From: Rachycentron canadum
Lineage: Eukaryota > Chordata > Actinopteri > Carangiformes > Rachycentridae
Reading direction: 5' to 3'
Assembly (NCBI GenBank): GCA_038496675.1
Contig: CM076651.1
Coordinates: forward strand, 11,174,100 to 11,238,099
Length of the DNA: 64,000 nucleotides
A model generated the notes under the pieces. That model saw nothing but the letters and a program-made list of their open reading frames with translations, was not told the DNA's origin and did no database searches. This document shows positions 1-11,659 of the stretch, piece by piece. The first letter of the stretch is position 1. Every line of letters starts with the position of its first letter. The position numbers and the translations under genes are program-made.

Positions 1-724
1 CTCTGTTGTGAACAGTCAGGCTACTGCTGTCGTGCTGTCGAGTTAGACTGCCATTTCCCCAAACAAATATTTTTTTCTTTTTTGCCGTTATTGTACTTTG
101 CTTAATTGTTTTTGCTGTTGCCATAGCATTCAAATATATAAAAATAAGATGATATACAAGACAGTATATTTACTTTTGAAGGGTATCTTAAAGATTATCA
201 TGGAATTGAAAAAGATATTCAAGTGGCAACAACTGGTAAGAGACTGTGGTTAGTGGTGGTGAAAGTTGGAAGGGCATATTTAGGAGGCATTTGTTGATTG
301 GATGCAGATGATGAATGAAGAACTGAAGAGGTGCAGAGAGGCTTGACAGCACAATAAGCAAAATAGAGACAAGGGATAGAGTGTCCTTCAGCATACTGCA
401 GGGCAAATGAAGTGCCACATCCTCAGTGGCTGACAGAAAATGGATTGAAGCAGAGTGGATAGGAATGCAGACAGTTTCTGTCATGAAATATAACTGCATA
501 AGCCACAGATTGAAGGTAACACATGATTATGTGGCGTAGGGAGTGGTTGTTTATGTATTAAATTAAATAATTGAGTTTATTTCTCTGAATTGGTGTAGAT
601 AGTTCACATTTACATGTGGAGAAGGAGGAAAACTCTTTAAAAAGGAGGGGACGTGAGGAGAGGGGATTTGCAGACGGGGCTCATGTTATCATGTGAAGGG
701 CTTATAACTCTATTTTGCAAGTGT
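1..724. other. no gene recognised
   Basis: AT-rich sequence. The one open frame of about 100 codons (- strand, 188-499) shows no domain or family resemblance. Confidence 0.6.
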
Positions 725-1165
725 TGCAAATGGCTGCTGATCTCATGGGATTTTCACACACAACAGTCTGAGTTTTTACTCAGAATGGTGCAAAAAACTA
801 AAAAGATCCAATGAGCAACAATTTTGTCGTCAGAAAATTGATGAGAGAGGCCAGAGGATAATGGTCAGACTGGTTCAAGCTGAGAGGCTACAGTAACTCA
901 GATTACCACTCTTAACAACATATTAGAGCAGAAAAGCATCTCAGAATGAACATTCAGCCAATCTTGAGGTCCATGAGCTGCAACAGCAGAAGACCACGTC
1001 AGCCGAGGCTACGGTTTGTACAGGCCCACCAAAACTGGACGCTTGAAACCTGGAAAAATGTAACCTGGATTTCTACTGAGGCAGTGTCAGAATTTAGTGT
1101 CAACGGCATGACGCCGTAGACCAAACCTTTCATATTTCAACAGTCCTACAGCCTCTCAGAACTGT
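725..1165 (+). mobile_element. decayed Tc1-like DNA transposon (transposase remnant)
   Basis: The DNA follows a very common teleost Tc1-like transposase: GCTGATCTCATGGGATTTTC, then AATGGTGCAAAAAAC, GATGAGAGAGGCCAGAGG, then GCAGAAGACCACGTC. At 1021-1069 one frame reads QAHQNWTLETWKNVTW, matching the family's region just before the second catalytic Asp. Stops and deletions are frequent (the SDESRF segment is lost), and neither inverted-repeat end was found. It is a dead, partial copy. Confidence 0.75.
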
Positions 1166-3073
1166 TGACTTACCCGATTGATCCTGATGGTGGTGTAATG
1201 GCACGAGGAAAAGAAAAATTAATTCATTATTACTACGTACTATGTCCCCTGACAAAATGAACAAAAACACAGGGTAATAACAGCAGCTCTGCTGTGAGAT
1301 TTGCTCATTTACATTTACAGTGAGTGACCATTAGAGGCACAAAGGGTTGTCATGTTCCAAGTGGCCGCAAAGTGTCAAAGTGTAAAAACAAAAAACACTT
1401 TAATTAACCTAAATTATTAAAATTGTGGCTGTTGAAGACCAGCCTCTTGTACAAAAGACACCAAGTTAAGATTTCCCTTAAAGTCTGAGTTATGGTTTCC
1501 ATGAAATGTAAAAACAGTTGGACAGAACTTCCATCTCCCTTCTCCTGAAGGTTTCAGCAGAATATTAACTAATCTTAGTCTTATACTTGAGGAATCGCTT
1601 AGTCAGTTAAAGAATTGAACAAGACCTTAGCAACCTAAGTGAGGAAAAAAACTAGAGGTCTGGGACATCACCCATATAGTGCACCATTAAAGTAACACTT
1701 TCTACTGTCTCAAGATAGCAGTGCATAACAATCCACCTGACTACTACTACTCATTACATGACCAGCTACTGGCTACAGGCAACTTTTTAAAAAATATTCT
1801 CCCATTTACCCAGAATTCGTGGAAAGTCATTTCTCAGAGGCCACAACCCACTGAACTCTGAGCCTGATATTTCTGTTTAGTAATCTCTCCACTCCTTTAA
1901 CTTCTGCAGTTCTCTCAAAATCCTGCTGTAGTGCAGGAAAAGTCATTTATTACTTGGGCTCTTCGTTTGAGTTCTTTTTAAATGTAATATAATTTTTTAT
2001 TACCTGCATGCAATACATTTTGACTGCCTTTTGAGTGGATTTTCAAACTGTAGCAACTGGACTGTAAAGGAAGCTCTTAGTTGAAAGTTTTATGATGGTG
2101 AGACAGAAAAATCCCTCCCTAAACTCTTCTGAAGTGCTTTGAAGGAAACATCAACCTCTTTAACCAAGCAGGCACACAAATTCCAAATGAGGTGAACAAA
2201 TAAATTAAATGTTTTTGTCCAACACTGACGTTGCTGGTTTTCTAATCTGTTTGCTATGATCCTGGAACTGGAGGCCTCTATATGGGCTGTAAGGGGCATT
2301 TGTTAACTGAATGGAAAGATCCTGTCCTAATGTGATTATTCCTCTAAGACCAGACAAGCACTGCACAGTCTGAGTGCATGAAAGCTGAGCAGTTTAGCTG
2401 CATGTAGGAGGGGTGGGAGTGTGATGTCTTCGTCATAGGTCTTAAGCCTGATGATTTGGTGCTTCATTAAACCTAATTGATCAAAATATGATGATTTGAG
2501 CTGTACAATGACCATTTTCCAACCTGTAAGCTAATACTTTGTATAATGGTTGTGTACTGGCAGAGCCGTATGGCAGAAACGTGTAAATGTTACCAAGGGA
2601 GCAATATTTTTCTTTCACCTGGATATTTGCAGAGTAAATAATGACACAAATTAAACACTACGCTGTATGTTACTGTTATTTGCTACAGTCGTATCATTGA
2701 AATAAATTTCTTATTTGCTGCAGGACTGAACCCTTTTGTCTAATCTGTCCAAGAAACAATTATCCAATACTCTCACCAATCTCGGCCTTCCATATTCAAC
2801 AATTACATCACTTTCTGTTGTCATCAGAGTAAATGATACTCTTAACTGTTCAGTAAATACATTTTCTCCTAATCTGGAGCAGCCTGCTTGCTGCACACTG
2901 CTGCTTCATACTATAAGAAAAAAGGACAATTAATCGAGGAGGGAACACGTGAAATATGTTGTTAGTGTTTTGACCTTCACTCTTGTTGGACATAAATTAA
3001 AATTAGTGGGCAAGCTTTGATGAGCACCGGCATCTTGCCAGGGCATTGTGGTATCTCTCCTGGAGGCTTTCAC

Positions 3074-3107
3074 ATGTTTTTCTGCAAACAATGTTTTTCT
3101 GCAAACA
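3074..3107. repeat. tandem duplication, 2 x 17 bp
   Basis: ATGTTTTTCTGCAAACA is repeated exactly, end to end. Confidence 0.95.
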
Positions 3108-4776
3108 ATCCATCACTGCAGCCCATCAAACAGGCATCGCAAATAAATGAGGTGTAGCCCCTTGTGGAAATGAAAAAAAAAACAAAAACACACAAAACTA
3201 TCAGGAGCACAGTGTAATCTATTGTCTTTCATCTCTCTTATTGCAAGCATTTGATTAACCAATGTTAGGTTTATTTTCCTCAGAGTAAGCCTTCCTCCAC
3301 AGAACATGGGGTTACTGAATAACATCACAAACAATTGTTTCACTTTGCAACACAAGGATGATGTAGCTGTCCCATTTCATTTTACTCCAGAATCACCCAC
3401 GCTGGAATTGCACCGCCAAAACAATAATCTGCAGCACTGTGAAAATGCAACCCACCCAACAAACACAATGTTGCTATTGGATGACCCTGTAAAACCTTGG
3501 GATTATGTTGAGCGACTAGATTTTTTTTTTTTTTTGTAATATCCACATAGTCTAGCAGCTACAATATGGATTAGGTATGGTTAAGTTAAGACAACACAGT
3601 AAACGAAAAGGATCTCAATAGTGATTTTGATGCATAAAATCAGGGTATCCACCAACAATAATTCCTAATCCAGTACCAAACCATCGTCTTCCCAGATTTA
3701 ACATCTGTACGCCACATTGAGTGGCACTGATAAGATAACATTAGGCTAAGCACTGCTGTGAGACAATAAAACTAAGTTTGCAATTGGCTGTGTCTTAATA
3801 AATGTAATAACATAAACTGAATTTTACTCTGAGGTTCATAAAGAAACTGTATTTATTTCGATTGGTAGCTATTGTAGGCGTCCAGGGCAAAAGTATTATT
3901 TATCACAGATGGTTGATGCAAAAATGTATGTGGTATTTGCATTTGTGAACATTTGAAATGTGCTCAGCCATCTCTGTTTTAAAATTTTGGCCATATGTTC
4001 TTGATTTTCACAGTAAAATGAATGAACTTGACTTCAAAGGCCTCCAGTGAGTTTCAACTATAACAGGCTGCACATTAAACCTGGCGCTCTCATTGTCAGC
4101 ATGCCAGTGGTGATGGTGATTTAACTTTAGCGTTGCACAGTTTGGCTGTACATTCTTACTCTCGTTAAATTATGATTTTAGCATATATGATGTTAGGCTT
4201 CTTCCACCAAACCTTCAATAAGTTCAGAGAAATCATTTTATATCTTATACTGAAGCACATGTAACATGGTTCAGCACTCTTACCACAGTTTTGTCTCATA
4301 TAGAAATTGAGAATTAATGGTTTTTGCAGAAAGTTCACGCTTTCACATCGTAATTCACATCACAATACAGTTTGACAGACTCATTACTGTAGACTTGAAA
4401 TTAGCTATGCTATGAAAGGGTCTGTTCTGTGTGATTTACAGTTCAGCACCAACGCAGTCCTTCACCACATGCTCGCCACTACAGCAGTGATGTTCATTTA
4501 AACAGTCAGCCACCACAAACACAGTCAGTTCTTTTTCTTTTGAAATGAATAAGAATTAGCTTGTTTGGTTTTTTTTTTTGTTTTGTTTTGTTTTGTTGTT
4601 AAATCCAGATTAATGAGCACTAGAGCTCATTAGTTCACTCAAAACAAGTGGTAAGCATTCAGTGAATGAAAAAAAAGGTGAGCTCATGCAGTTCAATTAC
4701 TCATTACCCCCCACCCCCCATTATAGACCTGCTTTCATCACAGCATCAAGGACCAAAATCTGAGAAGTAGTGTTTT

Positions 4777-4801
4777 AAAAAAAAAAAAAAAAAAAAAAAA
4801 A
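4777..4801. repeat. poly-A tract (25 nt)
   Basis: Uninterrupted A run. No retroelement body was recognised before it. Confidence 0.95.
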
Positions 4802-5226
4802 GCATGAAAATGACAACAGGTTTCCGTTTTTTATTTTAATTCCTACAATAAGAAACATGATTTTCTTTTTAAGAAATGTCAGGGGTGTTATTATCTCATA
4901 GTACACACCAAGGTTGAATACTCACCAAACAAGACACTGACCTAAATAAAGCTGCCTATAAAGATACTGTACATGCTGAATGGGACACTAACAAATCATA
5001 TATAAGGGAGATTGTCTTTTTCATAGCATAAAAAATTTCAAAAATAAAACATCCCATTAATATCTTTCTTGTGTCATCAGCTGACTTAAATATTACACAA
5101 CATCTTTAAATGTTTGTTTTGCTGAATTCCCTTGGCACAATTCAGGCGATTGGTCATCTCCCACGTGGGAGTTACAACAGTCTTGCTGTGTGCACGCCTC
5201 ATGTACAACTTTCTTGTTGAAGTGTG

Positions 5227-5233
<7 letters not shown>

Positions 5234-5265
<32 letters not shown>
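5234..5265. repeat. (AG)n microsatellite
   Basis: About 16 AG units. Low-complexity RE/SL open frames through it are not genes. Confidence 0.95.
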
Positions 5266-5272
<7 letters not shown>

Positions 5273-8200
5273 ACCTCAGGGTACAAGTCAAGCACCACTT
5301 GCTTTACTCGGTTTTCCATGTCATTCTTCTCAGTCACTTGATACAAAGCTATTAACGCTGAGTTTGTGTGTGAGCTCTATAATGGTGGAGTCCAGGTTTC
5401 TAGGGCTTGTTTCAATCCCAAGTGGAACTCCATGAACTCTTTATGACGAATTTCTCTGTTAACCAAAGCCTCTTCTCTCTAAAGTTTGTTGTGATTTCTG
5501 GGAGGTATTTAAATGTTCCTTTTAAAACCATTCTATATTAACACGTGCAGAGAGTCAGGATCAAGTGGGGGTATTTATTACATCTGGAATCATCTTTAAT
5601 AGGCACAACCAAGACAGTATAATGCCCTTATCTGAGGCTTACGTTGCACAAAAACTAAAATTTACCTATTTAGCTATTACTGTACAGTCCTGTACATCAC
5701 AAAAATGTTATCCATGTGGATGGTGGATACTCACCGGCTGAAAATGAACATAAAAACACAAAATATACTATAAATATACAGTTGCAACAAGTGGATTTTG
5801 TAAAGTAAACAAATCTAATATTTTATCAGTGAATGACTTTGTCCAACTTTGCAGATTCATTTCAAGCATTTCCTTAGTATGTCATAAAGTTGATCCATTT
5901 TACAGTATATGAATGGATCAGTAAGAGGCTAACTGAATGGACTACTGTGTTGTGTATAGTTTATTAACAAGGCATAAAAAAGTTAACATAAACAGCCTAG
6001 ACATTGTACCTTATATGAATGTGTGGTTTCCCTTCATGTCTTTTCCTCTATGATTCGTCTGTAACATATTTGACATCGGGTGACACAAAGTCAACACCTT
6101 AAAGGAAAACTTTTATTTTTATTTTTACCAGAAAGCTACGACTTGTCAAATTGAAATGTTTCTTAATCAGTAAAATATGTTACACTACTACATCTAAGCA
6201 CCAGTGAGTAAAGTTGTTTAAAACTTTACTACATTTGAGGATTTAGAATCTAGTATGTTTTATACTTGTACCAAATTTTAAAGTTTTATTAAGGGTGTGA
6301 GTGAAACAGTTTATTCATTATGGTCAGACAAAACTCTTACACAAAGCTCTGTGTCTTGTATGGAAGCATTTATATGATTGGTTTGTTTTTCCTGTAACAT
6401 TGGCCAGTTCAGCAGTTCACAGTCAAAAGAGGAACAAAAGCTCCACTGTTTGTATTGTTGTTATTCCCTCTCGATGACATCCTCGTGCCACACGGCAGAT
6501 CAAATGTTTAATTCCTTGTGTGTTCCATGAGACTAGAAGAATGCATTGATTCAAATTCTTTATCAACTAACCAGATGACAAGACCCCTGGCCCTGCTTGG
6601 GGTACAGCAGGTTGTGTAAGATTATTCTAGTGTGGTGGCTTTTCCAATTTTGTTCATTTTCTGTTTGTCCCTTTTAAACCAGAGATTTCAAACTCAGCCA
6701 CACTGAGAATGACTCAATGTAGTATGACTCAACAGTGGTATATATTAAAATTAACTGACAACGCTTTCCATTTTGTTCATCTACAATAGATCATAGAGGG
6801 TAATGAAGAAATGATTTTAGTTATGCCACCCCATAGTTATATAGATGTAAATTTTTTCTATGTGGTCATTTGAGAGACATAATGAAAAATACAACCTTTC
6901 TTCTTAGATTGGACTTGCTTGTAACTGTTCTTTTGGGAGGGTTTTAGGTGGATCATCAGCTGTTTCCTCATATTGTTGGGAGAGCTCTGAGCTGCGGCAG
7001 TATGTCTGCCATATGAAGAGACGAACAGACATTTGGTTACACTCTTAAAACTGTATGCTTTTCATGCTTTTCTATTTTATTACTTATGACTTTAGCCCCA
7101 GAAAACAGAAAGGGAAGCAAAACATCTGATAACCAGGAGCAAAAGCTTTGGAAGAATAAAGTTGAGTCTTTGACTAGCGGTGCAATATGAAGACAACAAC
7201 CTTGAGAGCTAAGTGTGATTGAATGGCTAAGAGTGGCAAGAGCAGAGAGTGAGTAATAGTGTGCCTCAGTTTGCCTCCAGGACTCGTATCCTCTGTAATG
7301 TCAAGTTACGGAGTGATTGACAGCTCACTTTAATATGAAGTTGAGCTCAAAATTTGTCATTCTATGGACTCAGGTCACGTGCCTTGATTTTGATGCATAT
7401 ATTTGAAGTGCTCTGTAAACTGCTTTTATTTTTTAGGCCATAATAACCTGAAGGTCATGTAGTAAGGTGGTCATGCATACTTATTGTATTACTGATTCAG
7501 TTTCTACTGTTGTTCCTTGCAAGAAAGAGATTACTAGGGATGAGGTTTAATAGCATCTTATCAATTCAAATCAAGTATTAAATCCTGAAGCATTATTAAA
7601 TCCTTATTCAATCTTATTAGGTTTTCAGCTGTCAGACTTGTGACTGTGTGACTTTGAAAACTGCTTGACCCTCGGCTACTCTGTCACATGTAATCCACTG
7701 ATGGTTGTACAGTGTTGTCACATAGTGATGTGGCTTTTTGCTCTTTTTGCTGAATACAGACTGTAGACCAGCTATAGAGAGCACATAAACCAGAAAAGGG
7801 CCAAATGTTTCAGGCTGCTAGCTGCATTTTCCACTGCCTTGTTTATTGAAATCTTTGAATGAATGTGGGCCTAAGAATCATCCAGTCATTTATTTAAGAT
7901 TGAATGGAGTCAAGAGGTTTTGTTAATTATAGTGACCCAGGATAAGCTGATTTACAGTAATCTGGTTGGTCTGACCATCACTCATGGTTAGAATCACACC
8001 TTGAACCCCTCTTTTTCTTCCAGTTCCCTCAGACATGTTTTATTACCTTTAGTTAATTAATTTTCTGGTATATTTTCTATTTTTAGTTAAATGCATGAAG
8101 CCAAAATGGTGCAAAGGATCGCCAGTGATTTACTGATACCATTTCTGAGATACTTCATTAAAATGTTGGAATTAAATGATCATATCTTGCCTTTTTTGTA

Positions 8201-9467
8201 TGAGCTGTTCTTTTCTAAATCATTTAAACCCATATTACTGCAGGCTTTTTCTAGCCTGTATAGGAAGAAAAGGAGTGAAGGGAAAAAAGTATGAATGGTG
8301 AATGTCCATTGCTGCTGTCTCAAGTGCTGGTTTATGTCTACTGGTGACCTTAAAAGCATTAAAATGGCTTTAAGCAAAGCAAAACCAAAATACAGCTTTT
8401 TTGTTTATGCTGCCTTGTCTTGGTCCGTCTGCAGACCCCAAAACCAACGTGCTAACACACACATACACACACTGCCACTTCTTCCACTATACTTCTCCCT
8501 CTGCTGCTCCTATCTTCGTGATATGTGATGCAAAAGAGCCCTGCATTTACAGTAGTACAAGTGAATTTGACTAAGATTGGTTGTACAAGGGTACTACAGA
8601 TTACAAATCCAAAGACGTGCATACAGTAGTAAAGGCATGTTGTGTGTTGTCTTGTTTCCGGGGTTATAGCCATGGAAACTGGGTTGTGCAGGGACAGATT
8701 GTACATCCCCATGTTTTGAAAGCAAGAACAATACAGTGAGTGTAATACACTGGTTGCTCTGAGTCTGAAAGGATTGTGTAAATTTCAGCAACCAGCCTTC
8801 CTTGCTCATTACAATTAGACCTGCAAGGTCTTGTTCTCAATTTTGGCAGTTTGTATCCCATGCCCACAATCATCAAGTGAGAGTAAAGATTGCATGCTTT
8901 GGATTTAACTTTTTAATGTGTCCCAGAAAACCGAGACCTGTTGTTGGAGTGGGAGAGTGGCAGGGAGCACAAAAACTAGGATAATATGCTTCAGATATCA
9001 TCCTAGACCTATATTAGTCAATAGGTGTGGTATTAATAATCAAACTCACATGTAATGTGATTACTTGCTGTGCCTCAGCCAGAGAGTTAACACCCACCTC
9101 TGCAGCTCAGTGCACGTTAGCCTCTTTCTGGTGATGATGCCAGAGTAGATCACCAAATGTATTACAATCCATTTTGACAGGAGTATAAATATGTATTCTA
9201 ACTAATGCAATAGTCATGGAGATATTTCACTCTGAACAACAAATCTGAACCTCATTGTGAGCCATGTCAAAAGCTCAACTAAAGGCATGGACATGCTCTA
9301 TGCATCCGTGGACAACTGTAGACTTGTCTCTGGTAGTATGGACGTGAATGCAGTGACATTCATTCATTCATATAAAATTGAGGGCCCATGTCGGTCCATG
9401 CAGGCCCATTTTTCAGAAATCGCAGTAATGCACCACAGCATTTTTTACAAACCACTATAAAAATTAT

Positions 9468-9546
9468 GCCCTCGCCCAATGTCAGCTGGGATTCCCCCCC
9501 AATCCTGACGGATAAGCGGTATAGATAAAAGCATGGATGAAGATGA
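9468..9546 (+). repeat. 3' end of a common teleost interspersed repeat
   Basis: CTCGCCCAATGTCAGCTGGG and, after a C-run, GATAAGCGGTATAGA with a GGATGA-type tail form the terminal ~80 bases of a repeat found throughout teleost genomes. The longer copy at 30827-31106 shares it. The class (Rex3/RTE-type LINE tail or SINE) cannot be settled here. Confidence 0.75.
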
Positions 9547-11008
9547 GTATAAAAATCATTACGGAGAAGAGAAGAGGAGAAGAGGGAGGCTGTCTTTATG
9601 TATTGTTTTTTTGGAGCATGCACAGTTGGCTCAATTGCCATGTGAACAGACCAAAATTTTTGGCTCAGGTCCACATAGATGTCTACATGGACCATCGGAG
9701 ACATGTGGTCTATCTGTGCTACATTTTGCACTGATGCATAGGCATATTTCTCTAAGATGAGTTTCAATTATTATCAAGATGGATCACAAGCTTTAATTAA
9801 TTTGTTGATTCCCCTCAGCAAAAACACTTTAACTTTGTGTTGTGACAGTGTTTAATAGGCTGTAAAAGATTGTATACAAAGGGCAAAGAACATAATCTTG
9901 CAATGAATGTAAAGTGAATGTCGTTCTTACAGTGGGCATAATTAGAAACAGAATAGCTGCAGGCAGAAAACACTGCTGTTGTACCACTGTATGCTGTGAG
10001 TTACATCAAATTAAATCAAATTAAAGTCAGTTTGAGTTTAGTGTTAGGTGTTATCAGCTACGCCTCCTGCTGCACCTCTGGTTTGTTTCTATTTCAAGTT
10101 TTAAATGAGAATTTAAACTGTCAGTCACAGAGCCTTTTAAATTTAGCATTGAAAGAAATTAGTTATAGGACTAATAGGAAAAAGATTATTTCAGTCTTGC
10201 TATTATGATTAAAGAATCTAATGTAATAGTATCAATCTTAGGGAAAAAAGGATATGGTGTGTATATAAGTGGACGCATGACATAAAGTACATAGAGAAAT
10301 TGAGAGAAAAAGCTCTCAGTATATTTTCCTTGCACAATGTCACCAACAGAGTAGTCATGGTTTGAGTGGTTTTAGTTGTGGCAGCCAAATCTGCTAGTTA
10401 ATTTTTCCTCACATCACTCTCATCACAGTTTCAGGGCCTGGTTAATCAATCTGTGTATCCATACCAGTGTGTGTGTGTGTGTGTGTTGATGTTGATATTC
10501 TCAAATATTGTTATGGCACTTCCTAAAATTAAAAGTCACCATTTTGATAATAATCAGGCAGAAAATCAGTTTCAAAGCATCTCCATCAAACTGACAAACA
10601 CACCTGTGTTATTTTCCCATGAGGAGGTTAAAGGTCAAGGTCCTACATACAATGCAGCACATAATGAAATGCAGCTGTGGCCTTCTAATGCTACATGTTG
10701 TAAAAAACAATGTAGAAAACAGTAAGCGTGTTTAAAAGGAGTGTGTGTAGCTGCAACAATGAGATGTAAATTGTATTAAAGTATCTTAAATATTCCTTTT
10801 TTATGTTTGTCACCAGCAATTATGTGTTTAGTGGTTGCAGAAATTGATGGTGTCAATGACAGTGATTGACAATGTCTAGTGTCGATTTGCCACATAGGAA
10901 TATGGATCAACTGGATGTCTTCTCCTACTATTTTATTGGTTTGTCAGAAGGCGACAAGTTAAGACATGTGAACAATTAGGAACCAAAGTCTGGACTATTT
11001 GGATGGAT
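9547..11008. other. non-coding stretch
   Basis: Only a GT microsatellite at 10467 and short unremarkable open frames, up to the L2 tail. Confidence 0.6.
10467..10486. repeat. (GT)n microsatellite
   Basis: About 10 GT units. Confidence 0.9.
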
Positions 11009-11536
11009 GGCAAGGCAAGGCAAGGCAATTTTATTTGTATAGCCCATTTTTACAAACAGTTTGTCTCAAAGGGCTTTACATAGGATCATAACAACATCCT
11101 CTGCCCTGAGACCCTCATATCGACTGAGGAAAAAACTCCTTTTAACAGGGAAAAAAAAAGAGAAACCTCGTGGTGAGCAACAGAGGAGGGATCCCTCACC
11201 CAGGACGGGCAGACGTGCAATAGATGTTGTATACAGACAAGAAAACAATACAGAATATGCACAGCATGGACCTAATGAAGGCAGTTTTTGGTGGGAGGAA
11301 AGGCAGGGAGAGTCAGGCAGCTTAATGGGAGTAATGGGTGGTAGACTGGTTCCTAAGAGGGAAGGGTAGGTCGGTTTAACAGCGGGGGTAAAAGGGGAAG
11401 GGGGTAATGCAGAGGGCGGTTGGTGGACAGAGATGGAGCTTCAGTGGATCTGTGGAAACACAAATAGAGAGAGAGTGAGACACCAAGGCCAAACTACAAG
11501 GTGCAGCAGATAATGAAAATGATAATTCAAAGTGTT

Positions 11537-11571
11537 GGAGAGGAGAGGAGAGGAGAGGAGAGGAGAGGAGA
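11537..11571 (-). repeat. (GGAGA)n repeat inside the L2 3' UTR, copy 1
   Basis: Seven or so pentamer units at the same place in the element as the TCTCC repeat at 34420 in copy 2. Confidence 0.95.
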
Positions 11572-11659
11572 GAGCTCCATGTAACCTGATGTGTCCCCCA
11601 GCAGTCTAAGCCTATAGCAGCATAGCTATAAAAATGGTTCAGAGCTACCTGAACCGGCC

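Larger units (their letters stand above)
1166..9467. other. non-coding stretch
   Basis: AT-rich DNA with only short, low-complexity open frames, the 17-bp tandem duplication, poly-A and AG repeats. No exon with splice sites and a recognisable protein was found. Confidence 0.6.

Noticed and set aside
9360..9767. 135-codon - strand open frame
   Set aside because: It overlaps a teleost repeat tail and has no recognisable domain.
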